Source: Arenicella chitinivorans (lineage in GTDB: Bacteria > Pseudomonadota > Gammaproteobacteria > Arenicellales > Arenicellaceae). Taken from it: a stretch of DNA of 64,000 nt. Position 1 is the first letter of the stretch. Each line of letters opens with the position of its first letter. The notes below the pieces were generated by a model. The model worked only from the letters and a program-made list of their open reading frames with translations. It was not told the origin of the DNA and did not search any database. The stretch is taken from contig NZ_BMXA01000002.1 of assembly GCF_014651515.1 (NCBI RefSeq), positions 62,001 to 126,000 on the forward strand, read 5' to 3'. The position numbers and the translations under genes were made by a program. Below are positions 34,229 to 42,665 of this stretch, in pieces.

Positions 34229-34696
34229 ATGGTCGTCAGAAAACTCCGAATAAAACGTGGTTGGTCACAACAACAGCTTGCTGAATTCAGCGGATTAAGT
34301 GTTCGCACAATTCAACGCATTGAGCGTGGCCAAACACCGGGTTTAGAGACTTTAAAATCCCTCGCTGCTGTGTTTGAAATTGATCTAACCGAATTGCAAC
34401 AGGAGACCCCTATGACTACGACAGAAGTATCGACTTACGAAGAGCAGCGTGCCATCGAACAAGTACGCGACATCAAAGGATTTTACTCACACTTGATTAC
34501 CTACGTGATCGTGATAGGCTGCCTTTTTGCCGTGAATCTAATCTTACACCCGGGTTATATCTGGGCTAAATGGACCGCATTTGGCTGGGGCATCGGTGTC
34601 ATTTCGCACGGTGTTAGCGTGTTTGAGGTGTTCAACTTTTTTGGTCCTGAATGGGAGAAAAAACAAGTTGAAAAGCGCTTGGGTAAGAAGTTGTAA
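34229..34696 (+). CDS. XRE-family regulator fused to a 2TM domain
   Basis: A 155-residue protein joining two parts. The N-terminal helix-turn-helix (about 1-60) has 'KRGWSQQQLAEFSGLSVRTI' and 'RIERGQTPGLETLKSLAA'. The C-terminal 2TM domain (about 78-155) has membrane helices at about 86-106 and 117-135, ending in a basic tail. 2TM domains are often linked to LytS kinases, and this gene lies close to a LytS/LytTR operon. A membrane-tethered repressor is the simplest reading. GAGAGG 8 bp before the ATG at 34229 decides the start over an in-frame ATG at 34175. Confidence 0.88.
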   Translation: MVVRKLRIKRGWSQQQLAEFSGLSVRTIQRIERGQTPGLETLKSLAAVFEIDLTELQQETPMTTTEVSTYEEQRAIEQVRDIKGFYSHLITYVIVIGCLFAVNLILHPGYIWAKWTAFGWGIGVISHGVSVFEVFNFFGPEWEKKQVEKRLGKKL

Positions 34697-34770
34697 TCCT
34701 GCTACGCTACCGGCACGGCGACCATCCGTTCATCGAGGTGGTCGCTGAATAAACTGTTTAAAGGATGGGT

Positions 34771-35346
34771 ATGCGAAAACCAACACGCTGGTATGCGATT
34801 GCTATTTGTTTGGCATTGTCTGCCTGCGGTGAGCCAATTGCCGATGTTGATTTGCCACGGAAATATCATCGAGATGGTGTCCGATTCAGTTTACCTAGTA
34901 ACTGGTCGGTTACTGAAGATTATTCGGACGCGGGCTTTCGACTTATTTTGGTCGAATCTCCGGGTGACGCTATCGCAAAAATTGAGTTGTATCTACGAGA
35001 TGATGAATTCAATCTGCAGGATTTTGTGCAGCGCTCAAAAGAGAGCTTTGCTGAGCAAATCCCAAGTGGCATTGGTTTGGAAATTAGCAATCCATTGACC
35101 ACCGTTTCAAAATCTCGCCAGTCGGTGAAGTTGAATGGATATCAGCATGAGTTTGACCTCGAAGTGCTGGGCCTGAAGGTACCACACTGGCAACAGTTCT
35201 ATGAAATCCACCATGCCGGTGAAACCGCTTACCTGGTTTTCCAAGTGGCGACTGAAGACCGCGCGAAAGCCGAGTCGGGTTTCGATCTCTTACTCGACTC
35301 GTTACAGTTCGATTCTGCTGTGCCGGATTTCGCCGTGGCAGAATAG
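34771..35346 (+). CDS. predicted lipoprotein of unknown function
   Basis: A 191-residue protein with a lipoprotein signal ending 'LALSAC', so the mature Cys (C19) should be acylated. The mature part has 'DGVRFSLPSNWSVTEDY' and a mixed strand/helix pattern like PsbP/DUF1795-type proteins, but I do not assign a family firmly. AAAGGA about 5 bp before the ATG at 34771 suits that start; an ATG at 34765 is inside the ribosome site. It is convergent with prpE. Confidence 0.75.
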   Translation: MRKPTRWYAIAICLALSACGEPIADVDLPRKYHRDGVRFSLPSNWSVTEDYSDAGFRLILVESPGDAIAKIELYLRDDEFNLQDFVQRSKESFAEQIPSGIGLEISNPLTTVSKSRQSVKLNGYQHEFDLEVLGLKVPHWQQFYEIHHAGETAYLVFQVATEDRAKAESGFDLLLDSLQFDSAVPDFAVAE

Positions 35347-35372
35347 TTTGGGTCTATCCACACATAAGTAAA

Positions 35373-37295
35373 CTACGCGTTCGTCTGCATTGCCGCTTGA
35401 ATAACGTCTAGTGCGCTTGGGTCTTCAATGGTTGGTGGTGTGGTCGGCGATTCTCCGTGCATGATTTGCTTGATCGTTTTGCGTAGAATTTTGCCGGACC
35501 GCGTCTTTGGTAATTTGGTCACCACATGGCTTGTTTTATAGCAGGCAAGTGGTCCGATCTCTTTGCGAACGGCGGCCACCAGTTCCTCGTTTAATTGCTG
35601 CACCGCAAGCTCACGAGACTGGTCTTCAGGCAAGGCGGCGACCAGAAATCCGACCGGTACTTCGCCTTTAAGTTCGTCTGCCTGGGCCACAACCGCGCAC
35701 TCAGACACCCAAGGATGCTTGCTTAGCACCTCTTCGATATCGCCAGTGGAGAGACGATGTCCAGCGGTGTTAATCACATCGTCCACGCGTCCCATGATGA
35801 ATACGTAACCGTCTTCGTCGATGTAGCCGCCATCGCCGGTGGTGTAGTAGCCATCGTAATCGCTAAGGTATGCTTGTTTGAACCGGGCATCATTGTTCCA
35901 CAAAGTGGTCAGACAGCCCGGTGGTAGCGGTAGTTTAATCGCCACATTGCCTTGTTCGCCAGCGCCAAGTTGTTTGCCTTGCTCATCCAGAATATGTATT
36001 TCAAATCCAGGTGTAGGAACGGTAGCCGAACCGCTTTTGACCGGTAATTTTTCCAGACCAACTGGGTTCGCGACAATCGGCCAACCAGTTTCGGTTTGCC
36101 ACCAGTTGTCGATGATGTCGACGCCAATATGGGCTTGCATCCATTCCAACGTCGCCGGATCAAGTCGCTCACCAGCCGCGAAAACGGTTCGCAGTGATGA
36201 GGTGTCATACTGTTTGATTAGCTCGCAATTGGCGTCGCTGCCACGGATCGCACGAAACGCGGTCGGTGCTGCGAACAAGGCATTGACGTTATAGTCGTTG
36301 ATAACGCGCCAGAAGGCACCAGCATCCGGTGTGAGAATAGGTTTGCCCTCATAAAAGATAGTGGTGCAACCATGCAGCAAGGGGCCATACACAATGTAGG
36401 AGTGGCCTACAACCCAACCGACATCCGATGCAGACCAAAACGTATCGCCAGGTTGCATGCTATACACAGTATGCATACTGTACTTGAGCGCCACAGCATG
36501 ACCGCCATTGGCACGTACTACGCCTTTGGGTGAGCCTGTTGTGCCAGAGGTATACAAAATATACAGCGGGTCTGCCCCTGACACGGACACCGGGGCGTGC
36601 GGTTGAGCGCCAGCCAGCCAACTCAACCAGTCGATGTCGCGTCCCGGTGTCATCTCTGCGCGTAATTGCTCCCGTTGCAAAACCACACAATGATCCGGCT
36701 GGTGTTGGGCTAGTTCGAGTGCGGCATCCAGTAATGGTTTGTAGGCGATGGTGCGTGAGATTTCGATGCCGCAAGACGCACTTAGAATGAGCTTAGGCTT
36801 CGCATCATCAATTCGCGCTGCCAGTTCTGGTGCCGCAAACCCGCCAAACACCACTGAGTGAATGGCACCAATGCGGGCACAAGCCAGCATGGCCATGGCC
36901 GCCTGCGGCACCATTGGCATATAGATCACCACTGTGTCGCCCTTTGCGACGCCCAGTCTGGCCAGTGCGCCAGCCATGTTTGCCACATGGTCGGTCAGTT
37001 CTCGATAGGTGTAGGTCGTTTGGACGCCGGTGACCGGGGAGTCATAGATCAAGGCCAGCTGATCGCCTCGCCCATGTTCAACGTGGTAATCGAGTGCCAT
37101 GTAACAGGTATTCATCTGCCCGTCGGGGAACCAGTGCGTCACGCCACTGTCCGATTTGTTTGCGATAGACGGCGCAGTAAACCAGTCTAACTGGTTAGCT
37201 TGTTGTAACCAGAACTGCTCAGGATTGGATTGCCAGTTGGTGTATTCCGCGCGATAGTTGTTTTTCGCAGCCTGGCGCTGAAGGTGTGCGTTCAT
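35373..37295 (-). CDS. prpE: propionyl-CoA synthetase
   Basis: Activates propionate (and other short acids) to propionyl-CoA with ATP, through an acyl-AMP intermediate. The 640-residue protein carries the ANL-family motifs 'YTSGTTGSPKGVVR', 'NWWQTETGWP', 'YTTGDGGYIDEDGY' and the C-terminal catalytic lysine in 'KTRSGKILRKTIKQI'. 'FASTHWFPDGQMNTCYMALD'-type wording near residue 60 points to PrpE more than Acs. The ATG at 37295 gives the usual length; an in-frame start at 37454 is not needed. No prpBCD genes are near, so its pathway partner is elsewhere or it feeds the methylmalonyl route. Confidence 0.88.
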   Translation of the reverse strand: MNAHLQRQAAKNNYRAEYTNWQSNPEQFWLQQANQLDWFTAPSIANKSDSGVTHWFPDGQMNTCYMALDYHVEHGRGDQLALIYDSPVTGVQTTYTYRELTDHVANMAGALARLGVAKGDTVVIYMPMVPQAAMAMLACARIGAIHSVVFGGFAAPELAARIDDAKPKLILSASCGIEISRTIAYKPLLDAALELAQHQPDHCVVLQREQLRAEMTPGRDIDWLSWLAGAQPHAPVSVSGADPLYILYTSGTTGSPKGVVRANGGHAVALKYSMHTVYSMQPGDTFWSASDVGWVVGHSYIVYGPLLHGCTTIFYEGKPILTPDAGAFWRVINDYNVNALFAAPTAFRAIRGSDANCELIKQYDTSSLRTVFAAGERLDPATLEWMQAHIGVDIIDNWWQTETGWPIVANPVGLEKLPVKSGSATVPTPGFEIHILDEQGKQLGAGEQGNVAIKLPLPPGCLTTLWNNDARFKQAYLSDYDGYYTTGDGGYIDEDGYVFIMGRVDDVINTAGHRLSTGDIEEVLSKHPWVSECAVVAQADELKGEVPVGFLVAALPEDQSRELAVQQLNEELVAAVRKEIGPLACYKTSHVVTKLPKTRSGKILRKTIKQIMHGESPTTPPTIEDPSALDVIQAAMQTNA

Positions 37296-37489
37296 ATCAT
37301 TGCCGTGGTTTGGGCAGCCGTCTAGCACCCGTGCAGACGACACATGTTGTTTGGTGGCTAAATTATTGATCAGATGTACGAGCCGCGCTATTCGACATTG
37401 GTGGTAGGCAGCGTGCACTGCAATGCTCGTTTTGCCGCAATTTTGCGTTATCATCCGGCCTAATACGTAACTTTAAGTGACCCGAATCA

Positions 37490-38869
37490 ATGAGCAAACA
37501 ATCCCCTAAAACCGTGGTAGGTAACCAGGAATGGTGTGCGTTTCCGGAGCTTGGCATTCCTGCCGTGAAAGCTCGGGTGGATTCGGGTGCAAAAACATCG
37601 TCTTTGCACGCTTTCAATGTGCGCCGGTTCCGTCGAGGCAAACAAGCGTGGATCAGCTTTGATGTACACCCGGTGCAGAAAAATCGAACGGTGGTGGTTA
37701 AGTGCGAGCAACCGCTTCTCGACATGCGGGTGGTGAAAAGTTCCAGCGGCGTGCCCGAGACGCGCTATGTTATCCGTACCGCGATGCGGATGGGCGATCA
37801 GCAATGGGAGGTCGACCTCACGTTGGCCAATCGCGATTCCATGGGGTTTCGTATGCTCCTCGGGCGCCAGGCCATGCACGGTCGCGTGGTGGTAGATCCA
37901 TCACTGGAAAACGCATTAGGTGACCACAATAGCGCGGCACTGAATAGCATGTACCAGCACGCGGCCGCCGAGCGTCAAGGTTTGCGGATTGCTGTGCTGG
38001 CGAGTAACCCGGAAGACTACAACAATCGACGTTTGTTGGAAGCTGGGCGGGCGCGCGGGCACGACATGGTGTTTTTAAATATTAGTCAATGCCATATGAG
38101 GTTGGACGCCTTAGAGCCAGAAGTGCTTTTTCGAGGGTCTCCTTTGGCGGAAGATCTGGATGCCGTGATTCCGCGTGTCAGAGCGCAGGTCACTTACTAC
38201 GGCGCGGCCTTAGTGCGACAATTTGAAAGCATGGGGATTTTGTCCATCAACTCGGCGGTCGCGATCGCCCAGTCGCAAGATCGACTGTTGGTGATGCAGT
38301 CCATGCTTAAGCACGGTATCCCTATACCAACCTCTGGTTTCGCCCATTCCCCGGCGGATGCCGAGGCGTTGATCGACATGGTTGGCGGCACACCTGTATT
38401 GATCAAACCTGTGGCGATGCGGTCAGGCGGCTCGGCAGCGAAAGCCGATGATTTACCGACCGCCAAACAGCTCATCACCACGGCGCGACAAATAGATGAG
38501 AATCTGCTGGTGCAGGAGTACATGGCCGCTGCGTCGGGGCGCTCGATTCGCAGTTTGGTGGTCAATCAGAAACCGGTGGCGACGTTGGCGTATCAGGCCG
38601 AGACACGTGCGGATCAGATTGAAGTTGGGACCGTGGTTGGCACAGCCAAGTTGACGGCTGCCGAGCGGACGCTGGTCGCCAAAGCGACTAAGGCGCTAAG
38701 TTTGTCCGTTGCGCGGGTTGACTTGATTCGCACCGAAGAGGGCACGTTGCTTCTCGGGGTTGTTGCTGCACCGGACTTCGAACCGTTTGAGCGGCAGGGT
38801 CGCAAACGTGTGGCGGAGTCGGTGATCGCGGCAATTGAAAAGAAGTTACGATGGCGCGCTGGCGAGTGA
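37490..38869 (+). CDS. RimB-type retropepsin fused to a degenerate RimK ATP-grasp domain
   Basis: A 459-residue fusion. The N-terminal ATP-dependent zinc protease/RimB domain (about 10-140) has its motif 'VDSGAKTSS' (D31). The C-terminal part (about 160-455) is RimK-like: 'RIAVLASNPEDYNNRRLLEA', 'PEVLFRGSPL', 'VLIKPVAMRSGGSAAK' and 'LVQEYMAAASGRSIRSLVV'. RimK adds glutamates to ribosomal protein S6, and RimB trims RimK. Here the metal-binding E-x-N of RimK reads G423-V-V425, though the Asp twelve residues before (D411) is kept, and the 'RSNLHRGG' loop is missing. The ligase part is probably inactive or changed, while the protease part looks intact. Divergent from prpE. Confidence 0.85.
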   Translation: MSKQSPKTVVGNQEWCAFPELGIPAVKARVDSGAKTSSLHAFNVRRFRRGKQAWISFDVHPVQKNRTVVVKCEQPLLDMRVVKSSSGVPETRYVIRTAMRMGDQQWEVDLTLANRDSMGFRMLLGRQAMHGRVVVDPSLENALGDHNSAALNSMYQHAAAERQGLRIAVLASNPEDYNNRRLLEAGRARGHDMVFLNISQCHMRLDALEPEVLFRGSPLAEDLDAVIPRVRAQVTYYGAALVRQFESMGILSINSAVAIAQSQDRLLVMQSMLKHGIPIPTSGFAHSPADAEALIDMVGGTPVLIKPVAMRSGGSAAKADDLPTAKQLITTARQIDENLLVQEYMAAASGRSIRSLVVNQKPVATLAYQAETRADQIEVGTVVGTAKLTAAERTLVAKATKALSLSVARVDLIRTEEGTLLLGVVAAPDFEPFERQGRKRVAESVIAAIEKKLRWRAGE

Positions 38870-38910
38870 TTTAGCTCGATGGGCCAGTCATGCGACGGTG
38901 CGTGGTCTGC

Positions 38911-38939
38911 TTGAATTGTTACTAAGTAACATTTATAGT
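38911..38939 (+). promoter_or_regulatory. promoter with Zur-like box before the zinc-uptake pair
   Basis: A -35-like TTGAAT (38911-38916) and -10-like TATAGT (38934-38939) are 17 bp apart. Between and over them, 38913-38935, lies a palindrome centred on TGTTACTAAGTAACA that matches the E. coli Zur consensus at 17 of 22 informative positions. The placement predicts repression by zinc-loaded Zur. The transcript would start at or near the ATG at 38946. Confidence 0.65.
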
Positions 38940-38945
38940 TCGCGT

Positions 38946-39239
38946 ATGATTCGCTGTCGACCCCGCTATGTCTTACGCATTTTACCGTTTGCGCTCTTGC
39001 TCTGGGCGCAATCTGTGGTGGCTGTGCATGCGGTTGACCATGAATGGCACGATTCCACTGAACTGTGTCAGCTCATCAAAGGTGCTGAGCAGACAAAATT
39101 TCTCCTCACGTCAGCCTTGTCGGTGGTGCCTGCTGGTACCCCAATGCCGCCAACATTGGTGTTGGCAACGTCGATAATTGCGCCGCGTCGACACCACCGA
39201 ACCGCGCGAGCCCCACCGGCGTCACTTCTCATTTCCTAA
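38946..39239 (+). CDS. small exported protein, DUF2946-like
   Basis: A 97-residue protein with an N-terminal signal segment (about 9-27) followed by 'VHAVDHEWHDSTELCQLI', a His/Cys-containing start seen in small DUF2946-like proteins next to metal receptors. The rest is low-complexity and basic with no assigned role. It lies behind the Zur-like promoter and before the TonB receptor. There is no clear ribosome site; the -10 spacing would put the transcript start at the ATG. Family match is tentative. Confidence 0.6.
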   Translation: MIRCRPRYVLRILPFALLLWAQSVVAVHAVDHEWHDSTELCQLIKGAEQTKFLLTSALSVVPAGTPMPPTLVLATSIIAPRRHHRTARAPPASLLIS

Positions 39240-39378
39240 TTAATACAAATTGGCTGAGCAATTTTTGTTTAGTCTGGTTCGATGCGTGAACTTAAGCTTT
39301 CTATCGAGTTCCGCGTTGTGTTTATTAAGTTTTAAGAAGACGACGCACCGCTTCGAGCGATGCGTTGGAGTAGATGTT

Positions 39379-41556
39379 GTGAAACAAATTATTGGTGTTG
39401 TATCGTTGTGCGTAGCCTGTCAGGTCCCGGCACAGGAATTAGAAGAAATCGTAGTCAAAGCACATCCGCTATCGGATAACGGCCTGTCGCAAGCGGCCAC
39501 TGTGTTGCGTGGTGATGAACTCTCGGAACAGCTTAAGAGTTCCTTGGGGGAAACCGTGGCAAGCCTACCCGGTGTGCGCAGTGCTAGCTTTGGTGGCGCG
39601 GTTGGCCGCCCCGTGATTCATGGCATGGGTGGTGCTCGTGTCAAGACCACTGAAGATCGAATTGATACGATGGATGCTTCCGTCACCAGTGGTGACCATG
39701 CGGTCACGGTTGAACCCTTCATCGCAGATCAAGTCACCGTGCTCAAAGGTGCTAGTACCTTACTGTACGGTTCAGGTGCTATTGGTGGCGTGGTCGATAC
39801 GCATACCGGACGGGTGCCGACCAGTGTGCCGGAAGAGACCGTAACGGGCCGTGCCGAGGTACGCGCAACAGACAATGGTGATGGGCGTGCCGGGGCGGTT
39901 CGTTTGGACGGTCGTGCTACTGGCTCTTTGGCATGGCATTTGGATGCCTTCATTAAAGAATCGGGCGATTACGAGATTCCGGGTGAAACAGAGTCTGCCA
40001 TTCTGCGCGCGTTCGAAGGGGAAGCGCACGAAGCGCATGCGGAAGATTCAACAGGGCTACTCGAAGGCAGCTATTTTGATGCAGCTGGTGGCTCAGTAGG
40101 CTTCAGTTGGGTAGGTGAGCGCGGAATGTTTGGCATATCCGTTAGCAAGACTGACGCGGAATATGGTTTGCTCGTAGCGCACGCACACGAACATGGCGAT
40201 GAGCACGATCACGACGAAGATCACGACGAAGATCACGACGAAGATCACGACGAAGATCATGACGAAGATCATGACGAAGATCACGACGAAGATCATGACG
40301 AAGATCATGACGAAGATCATGACGAAGATCATGACGAAGATCATGACGAAGATCATGACGAAGATCATGACGAAGAAGAAGGTCTAGGCATGATCGATCT
40401 GGCGCAAACTCGCGTCGATATCGAGGCGCAGCTTAACGATCCGTTTGCCGGTATCGAGAACATTAATTTGCGTGTTGGTCTGAACGACTATGAGCACAAA
40501 GAGATTGAGGCAAATGGTGAAGTGGCAACCGTTTTTGACAATCAAGCATGGGAAGCGCGGCTACAAGCGAATCACCATGCGATTGCCGGCTTCGAAGGGA
40601 CGCTTGGTTTGCAACTAAGTGATCGGGATTTTAGCGCCCTAGGGGAAGAAGCGTTTGTGCCGCCAGTCACGTCAAAGACCACGGGCGTCTTTTGGGTCGC
40701 TGAGCGACCTTTGGGTGCAGCGTCATTGGAACTTGGTGCCCGGCTTGAGCAAGTAGAACATACGCCCGACCTGGGGCCAGTGCGCGATTTTGATGTCGCC
40801 AGTGCGTCATTGGGCTTCGTGATTCCGCAAACTGAGCAGTTCTCATGGTCGGTCTTGTTCGACTATTCAGAGCGCGCTCCGAGTATTGAAGAGCTTTACT
40901 CATTCGGGCCTCACTTTGCGACACAATCATTTGAAGTCGGGCGCGATGATTTAGACGTTGAGTCAGGCCTGAGTTTTACCGTTAGCGGAAATTATGAATC
41001 TGATTTGTTCGACGCGCGCGCAACTGCGTACCGTACCGAGTTCGATAACTACATCTACCAAGCGGACACGGGTGATGAGGATGAGGGGTTACCCGTTCGA
41101 GTTTATGCGCAAAGTGATGTTCGGTTTGTTGGTCTGGACCTTGAGGTCGGCTTTCATCTCGGCGCGATTGCCGGTGGTGACTTAGACTTGACCGGCATGT
41201 TTGATACGGTGGAAGCGGAGTTGACTGGACCGATCGATGGCTATCTTCCACGTATTCCTGCGGATCGCATCGGCGTTGGTTTGGTCTGGCATAACGACGC
41301 CGTAAGAGCATCGATCAACTACCAAGATGTGGACACACAAGACAAAGTCGCGCAGGCAGAGCTGCCAACGGCAGGTTACACAGACCTGAGTGCGAGCTTG
41401 TCGTATCGATTCACTGTGTCAGGCACCGACATCGTCATGTTCTTGAATGGCCGGAATCTGCAGGACCGTGAGCAACGTCATCATACTTCCTTTGTGAAGG
41501 ACATCGCGCCAGCACCAGGGCGTACCATTGAAGCTGGACTGCGTTTTCAGTTCTAA
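39379..41556 (+). CDS. TonB-dependent outer-membrane receptor, ZnuD-like (zinc)
   Basis: A 725-residue receptor that should import zinc across the outer membrane with TonB energy. The signal peptide (GTG start, ending 'CVACQVPAQ') is followed by the TonB box region 'LEEIVVKA', a plug domain (about 45-150, with 'RPVIHGMGGARVKT' and 'VTVLKGASTLLYGSGAIGGV') and a 22-strand barrel ending 'RTIEAGLRFQF'. A loop at about 277-332 holds 14 copies of an Asp-His-Asp-Glu unit, a likely metal-collecting loop. GGAG 8 bp before the GTG at 39379 supports that start; a start at 39250 would spoil the signal peptide. A Zur-like box 440 bp upstream and the His-rich loop point to zinc rather than iron. Confidence 0.85.
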   Translation: MKQIIGVVSLCVACQVPAQELEEIVVKAHPLSDNGLSQAATVLRGDELSEQLKSSLGETVASLPGVRSASFGGAVGRPVIHGMGGARVKTTEDRIDTMDASVTSGDHAVTVEPFIADQVTVLKGASTLLYGSGAIGGVVDTHTGRVPTSVPEETVTGRAEVRATDNGDGRAGAVRLDGRATGSLAWHLDAFIKESGDYEIPGETESAILRAFEGEAHEAHAEDSTGLLEGSYFDAAGGSVGFSWVGERGMFGISVSKTDAEYGLLVAHAHEHGDEHDHDEDHDEDHDEDHDEDHDEDHDEDHDEDHDEDHDEDHDEDHDEDHDEDHDEDHDEEEGLGMIDLAQTRVDIEAQLNDPFAGIENINLRVGLNDYEHKEIEANGEVATVFDNQAWEARLQANHHAIAGFEGTLGLQLSDRDFSALGEEAFVPPVTSKTTGVFWVAERPLGAASLELGARLEQVEHTPDLGPVRDFDVASASLGFVIPQTEQFSWSVLFDYSERAPSIEELYSFGPHFATQSFEVGRDDLDVESGLSFTVSGNYESDLFDARATAYRTEFDNYIYQADTGDEDEGLPVRVYAQSDVRFVGLDLEVGFHLGAIAGGDLDLTGMFDTVEAELTGPIDGYLPRIPADRIGVGLVWHNDAVRASINYQDVDTQDKVAQAELPTAGYTDLSASLSYRFTVSGTDIVMFLNGRNLQDREQRHHTSFVKDIAPAPGRTIEAGLRFQF
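40207..40374 (+). repeat. 14 tandem copies of a 12-bp repeat in the TonB receptor
   Basis: GATCAYGACGAA is repeated 14 times without a break, Y being C in five copies (1-4 and 7) and T in the rest. Because the unit is a multiple of three, gain or loss of copies keeps the reading frame and changes only the length of the Asp/His-rich loop. Confidence 0.97.
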
Positions 41557-41570
41557 GTGTCGTCAATAGA

Positions 41571-41602
41571 CTAAAGCCACCGCCACTAGACGGTGGCTTT
41601 AG
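41571..41602. terminator. bidirectional terminator between the TonB receptor and the EamA gene
   Basis: CTAAAGCCACCG (41571-41582) and CGGTGGCTTTAG (41591-41602) are perfect 12-bp complements round an 8-nt loop. The right part lies in the last codons of the eamA-type gene, so the hairpin serves both convergent genes. Confidence 0.8.
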
Positions 41603-42488
41603 TGATGCCGCGGCGCAACCGATCGACCGGCGTGAGGACAATTGCGTTGCCAAGCAGAACCAAGCAAAACCCAAGGATGGTGTAACCGGTCCAGACAAAC
41701 CCCTCAAACAGACTGCTTAAGATGACTGCAACCACGGGGAACAGCACAATCGAGTAGCTGGCTTTCTCCGGTCCCATGCTATTGAGCAATAGATAGTAAG
41801 TTGCGAAGGCAATCACGGTGCCGAACACGGACAAGTACAAGAGTGAAATTACGTAGGCTGGTTGCATTGAAAACCCGAACTCAATATCGCTGACCGCAAT
41901 CACCAGAATCAGCATGAGCGCACCATACAGCATCCCCCAGGCGTTAACGGCAAACACATTCATGCCGGCACGTGAATTACGCACACTGACCATGTTGCCG
42001 ATGGATGCGGTAAGCGCGGCCAGTAGTACCAAGCTTAAACCGATTAATTGATTGTCGCTCTGGTGTAAATGCAGGTCTTCCCAGAACAACGTTAAAATAC
42101 CGCCGATGCCGAATATGGCTCCGATGTATACGCGTGGGCTGATCTTGCTGCCGAAAAAGAGGCGTGTGTTCACGATATTCATCAATAACATGGTGGAAAA
42201 CGCCACCGACGTCATGGCGGAGCTGAGGTAGACCTGACTGCTGTAAATAATCGCGTAGTTGAGGCTGAAATTGAACAAGGCGAGGAGCAGCATAAACGCA
42301 TGATTGTGCAGCGAATAACGCAGTGGAATACCGCGCAACCAGCAGAACAGCCACATTAATACGGCCGCAATGACAAAGCGGTAAGCCACAGAGGTAATAA
42401 CATGGACTTCGCCCAATTGAAATTCGATTGCCAACCAGGTGGAACCCCAGATCAGCACGGTAAGAATGTAAAGAACAGCGTTTTTCAT
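41586..42488 (-). CDS. EamA/DMT-family permease
   Basis: A 300-residue membrane protein with about ten helices in two EamA repeats (about 1-135 and 145-290), typical of metabolite exporters. 'IWGSTWLAIEFQLGE' is the usual N-terminal EamA wording. The ATG at 42488 gives the standard start; an in-frame start at 42533 is not needed. It is divergent from a MocR regulator gene, and such pairs are often regulator and target, so the substrate may be an amine or amino acid. Confidence 0.9.
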   Translation of the reverse strand: MKNAVLYILTVLIWGSTWLAIEFQLGEVHVITSVAYRFVIAAVLMWLFCWLRGIPLRYSLHNHAFMLLLALFNFSLNYAIIYSSQVYLSSAMTSVAFSTMLLMNIVNTRLFFGSKISPRVYIGAIFGIGGILTLFWEDLHLHQSDNQLIGLSLVLLAALTASIGNMVSVRNSRAGMNVFAVNAWGMLYGALMLILVIAVSDIEFGFSMQPAYVISLLYLSVFGTVIAFATYYLLLNSMGPEKASYSIVLFPVVAVILSSLFEGFVWTGYTILGFCLVLLGNAIVLTPVDRLRRGITKATV

Positions 42489-42622
42489 GGCGATGCCTGT
42501 CAGTAGTCCTGGGTTGATAGAGCGTGGTCGCAATTACGATAGCGCGGGTGATAATGCCATCTGCGTGCGTGCTTCGCTTTTACACAGCAACTAGTTTAGA
42601 CTCTCAAAGAAACCATAACAGA

Positions 42623-42654
42623 TACAGATTCAATAAAATCTAACCTGTACAGAT
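42623..42654. promoter_or_regulatory. direct repeats in the EamA/MocR divergent region
   Basis: TACAGAT occurs at 42623-42629 and 42648-42654, 25 bp apart, just before the MocR ATG at 42666. An AGATT/AATCT inverted pair lies between. MocR regulators often bind two direct repeats, so this is the likely operator. Confidence 0.45.
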
Positions 42655-42665
42655 CGGAGTGTGTC

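Noticed and set aside
40093-40368. Repetitive frame on the minus strand (MIFV units)
   Set aside because: It is the complement of the 12-bp repeat in the TonB receptor, not a gene.
40207-40374. Tandem repeat as a CRISPR array
   Set aside because: Units are 12 bp, directly joined, without spacers, and coding in frame.
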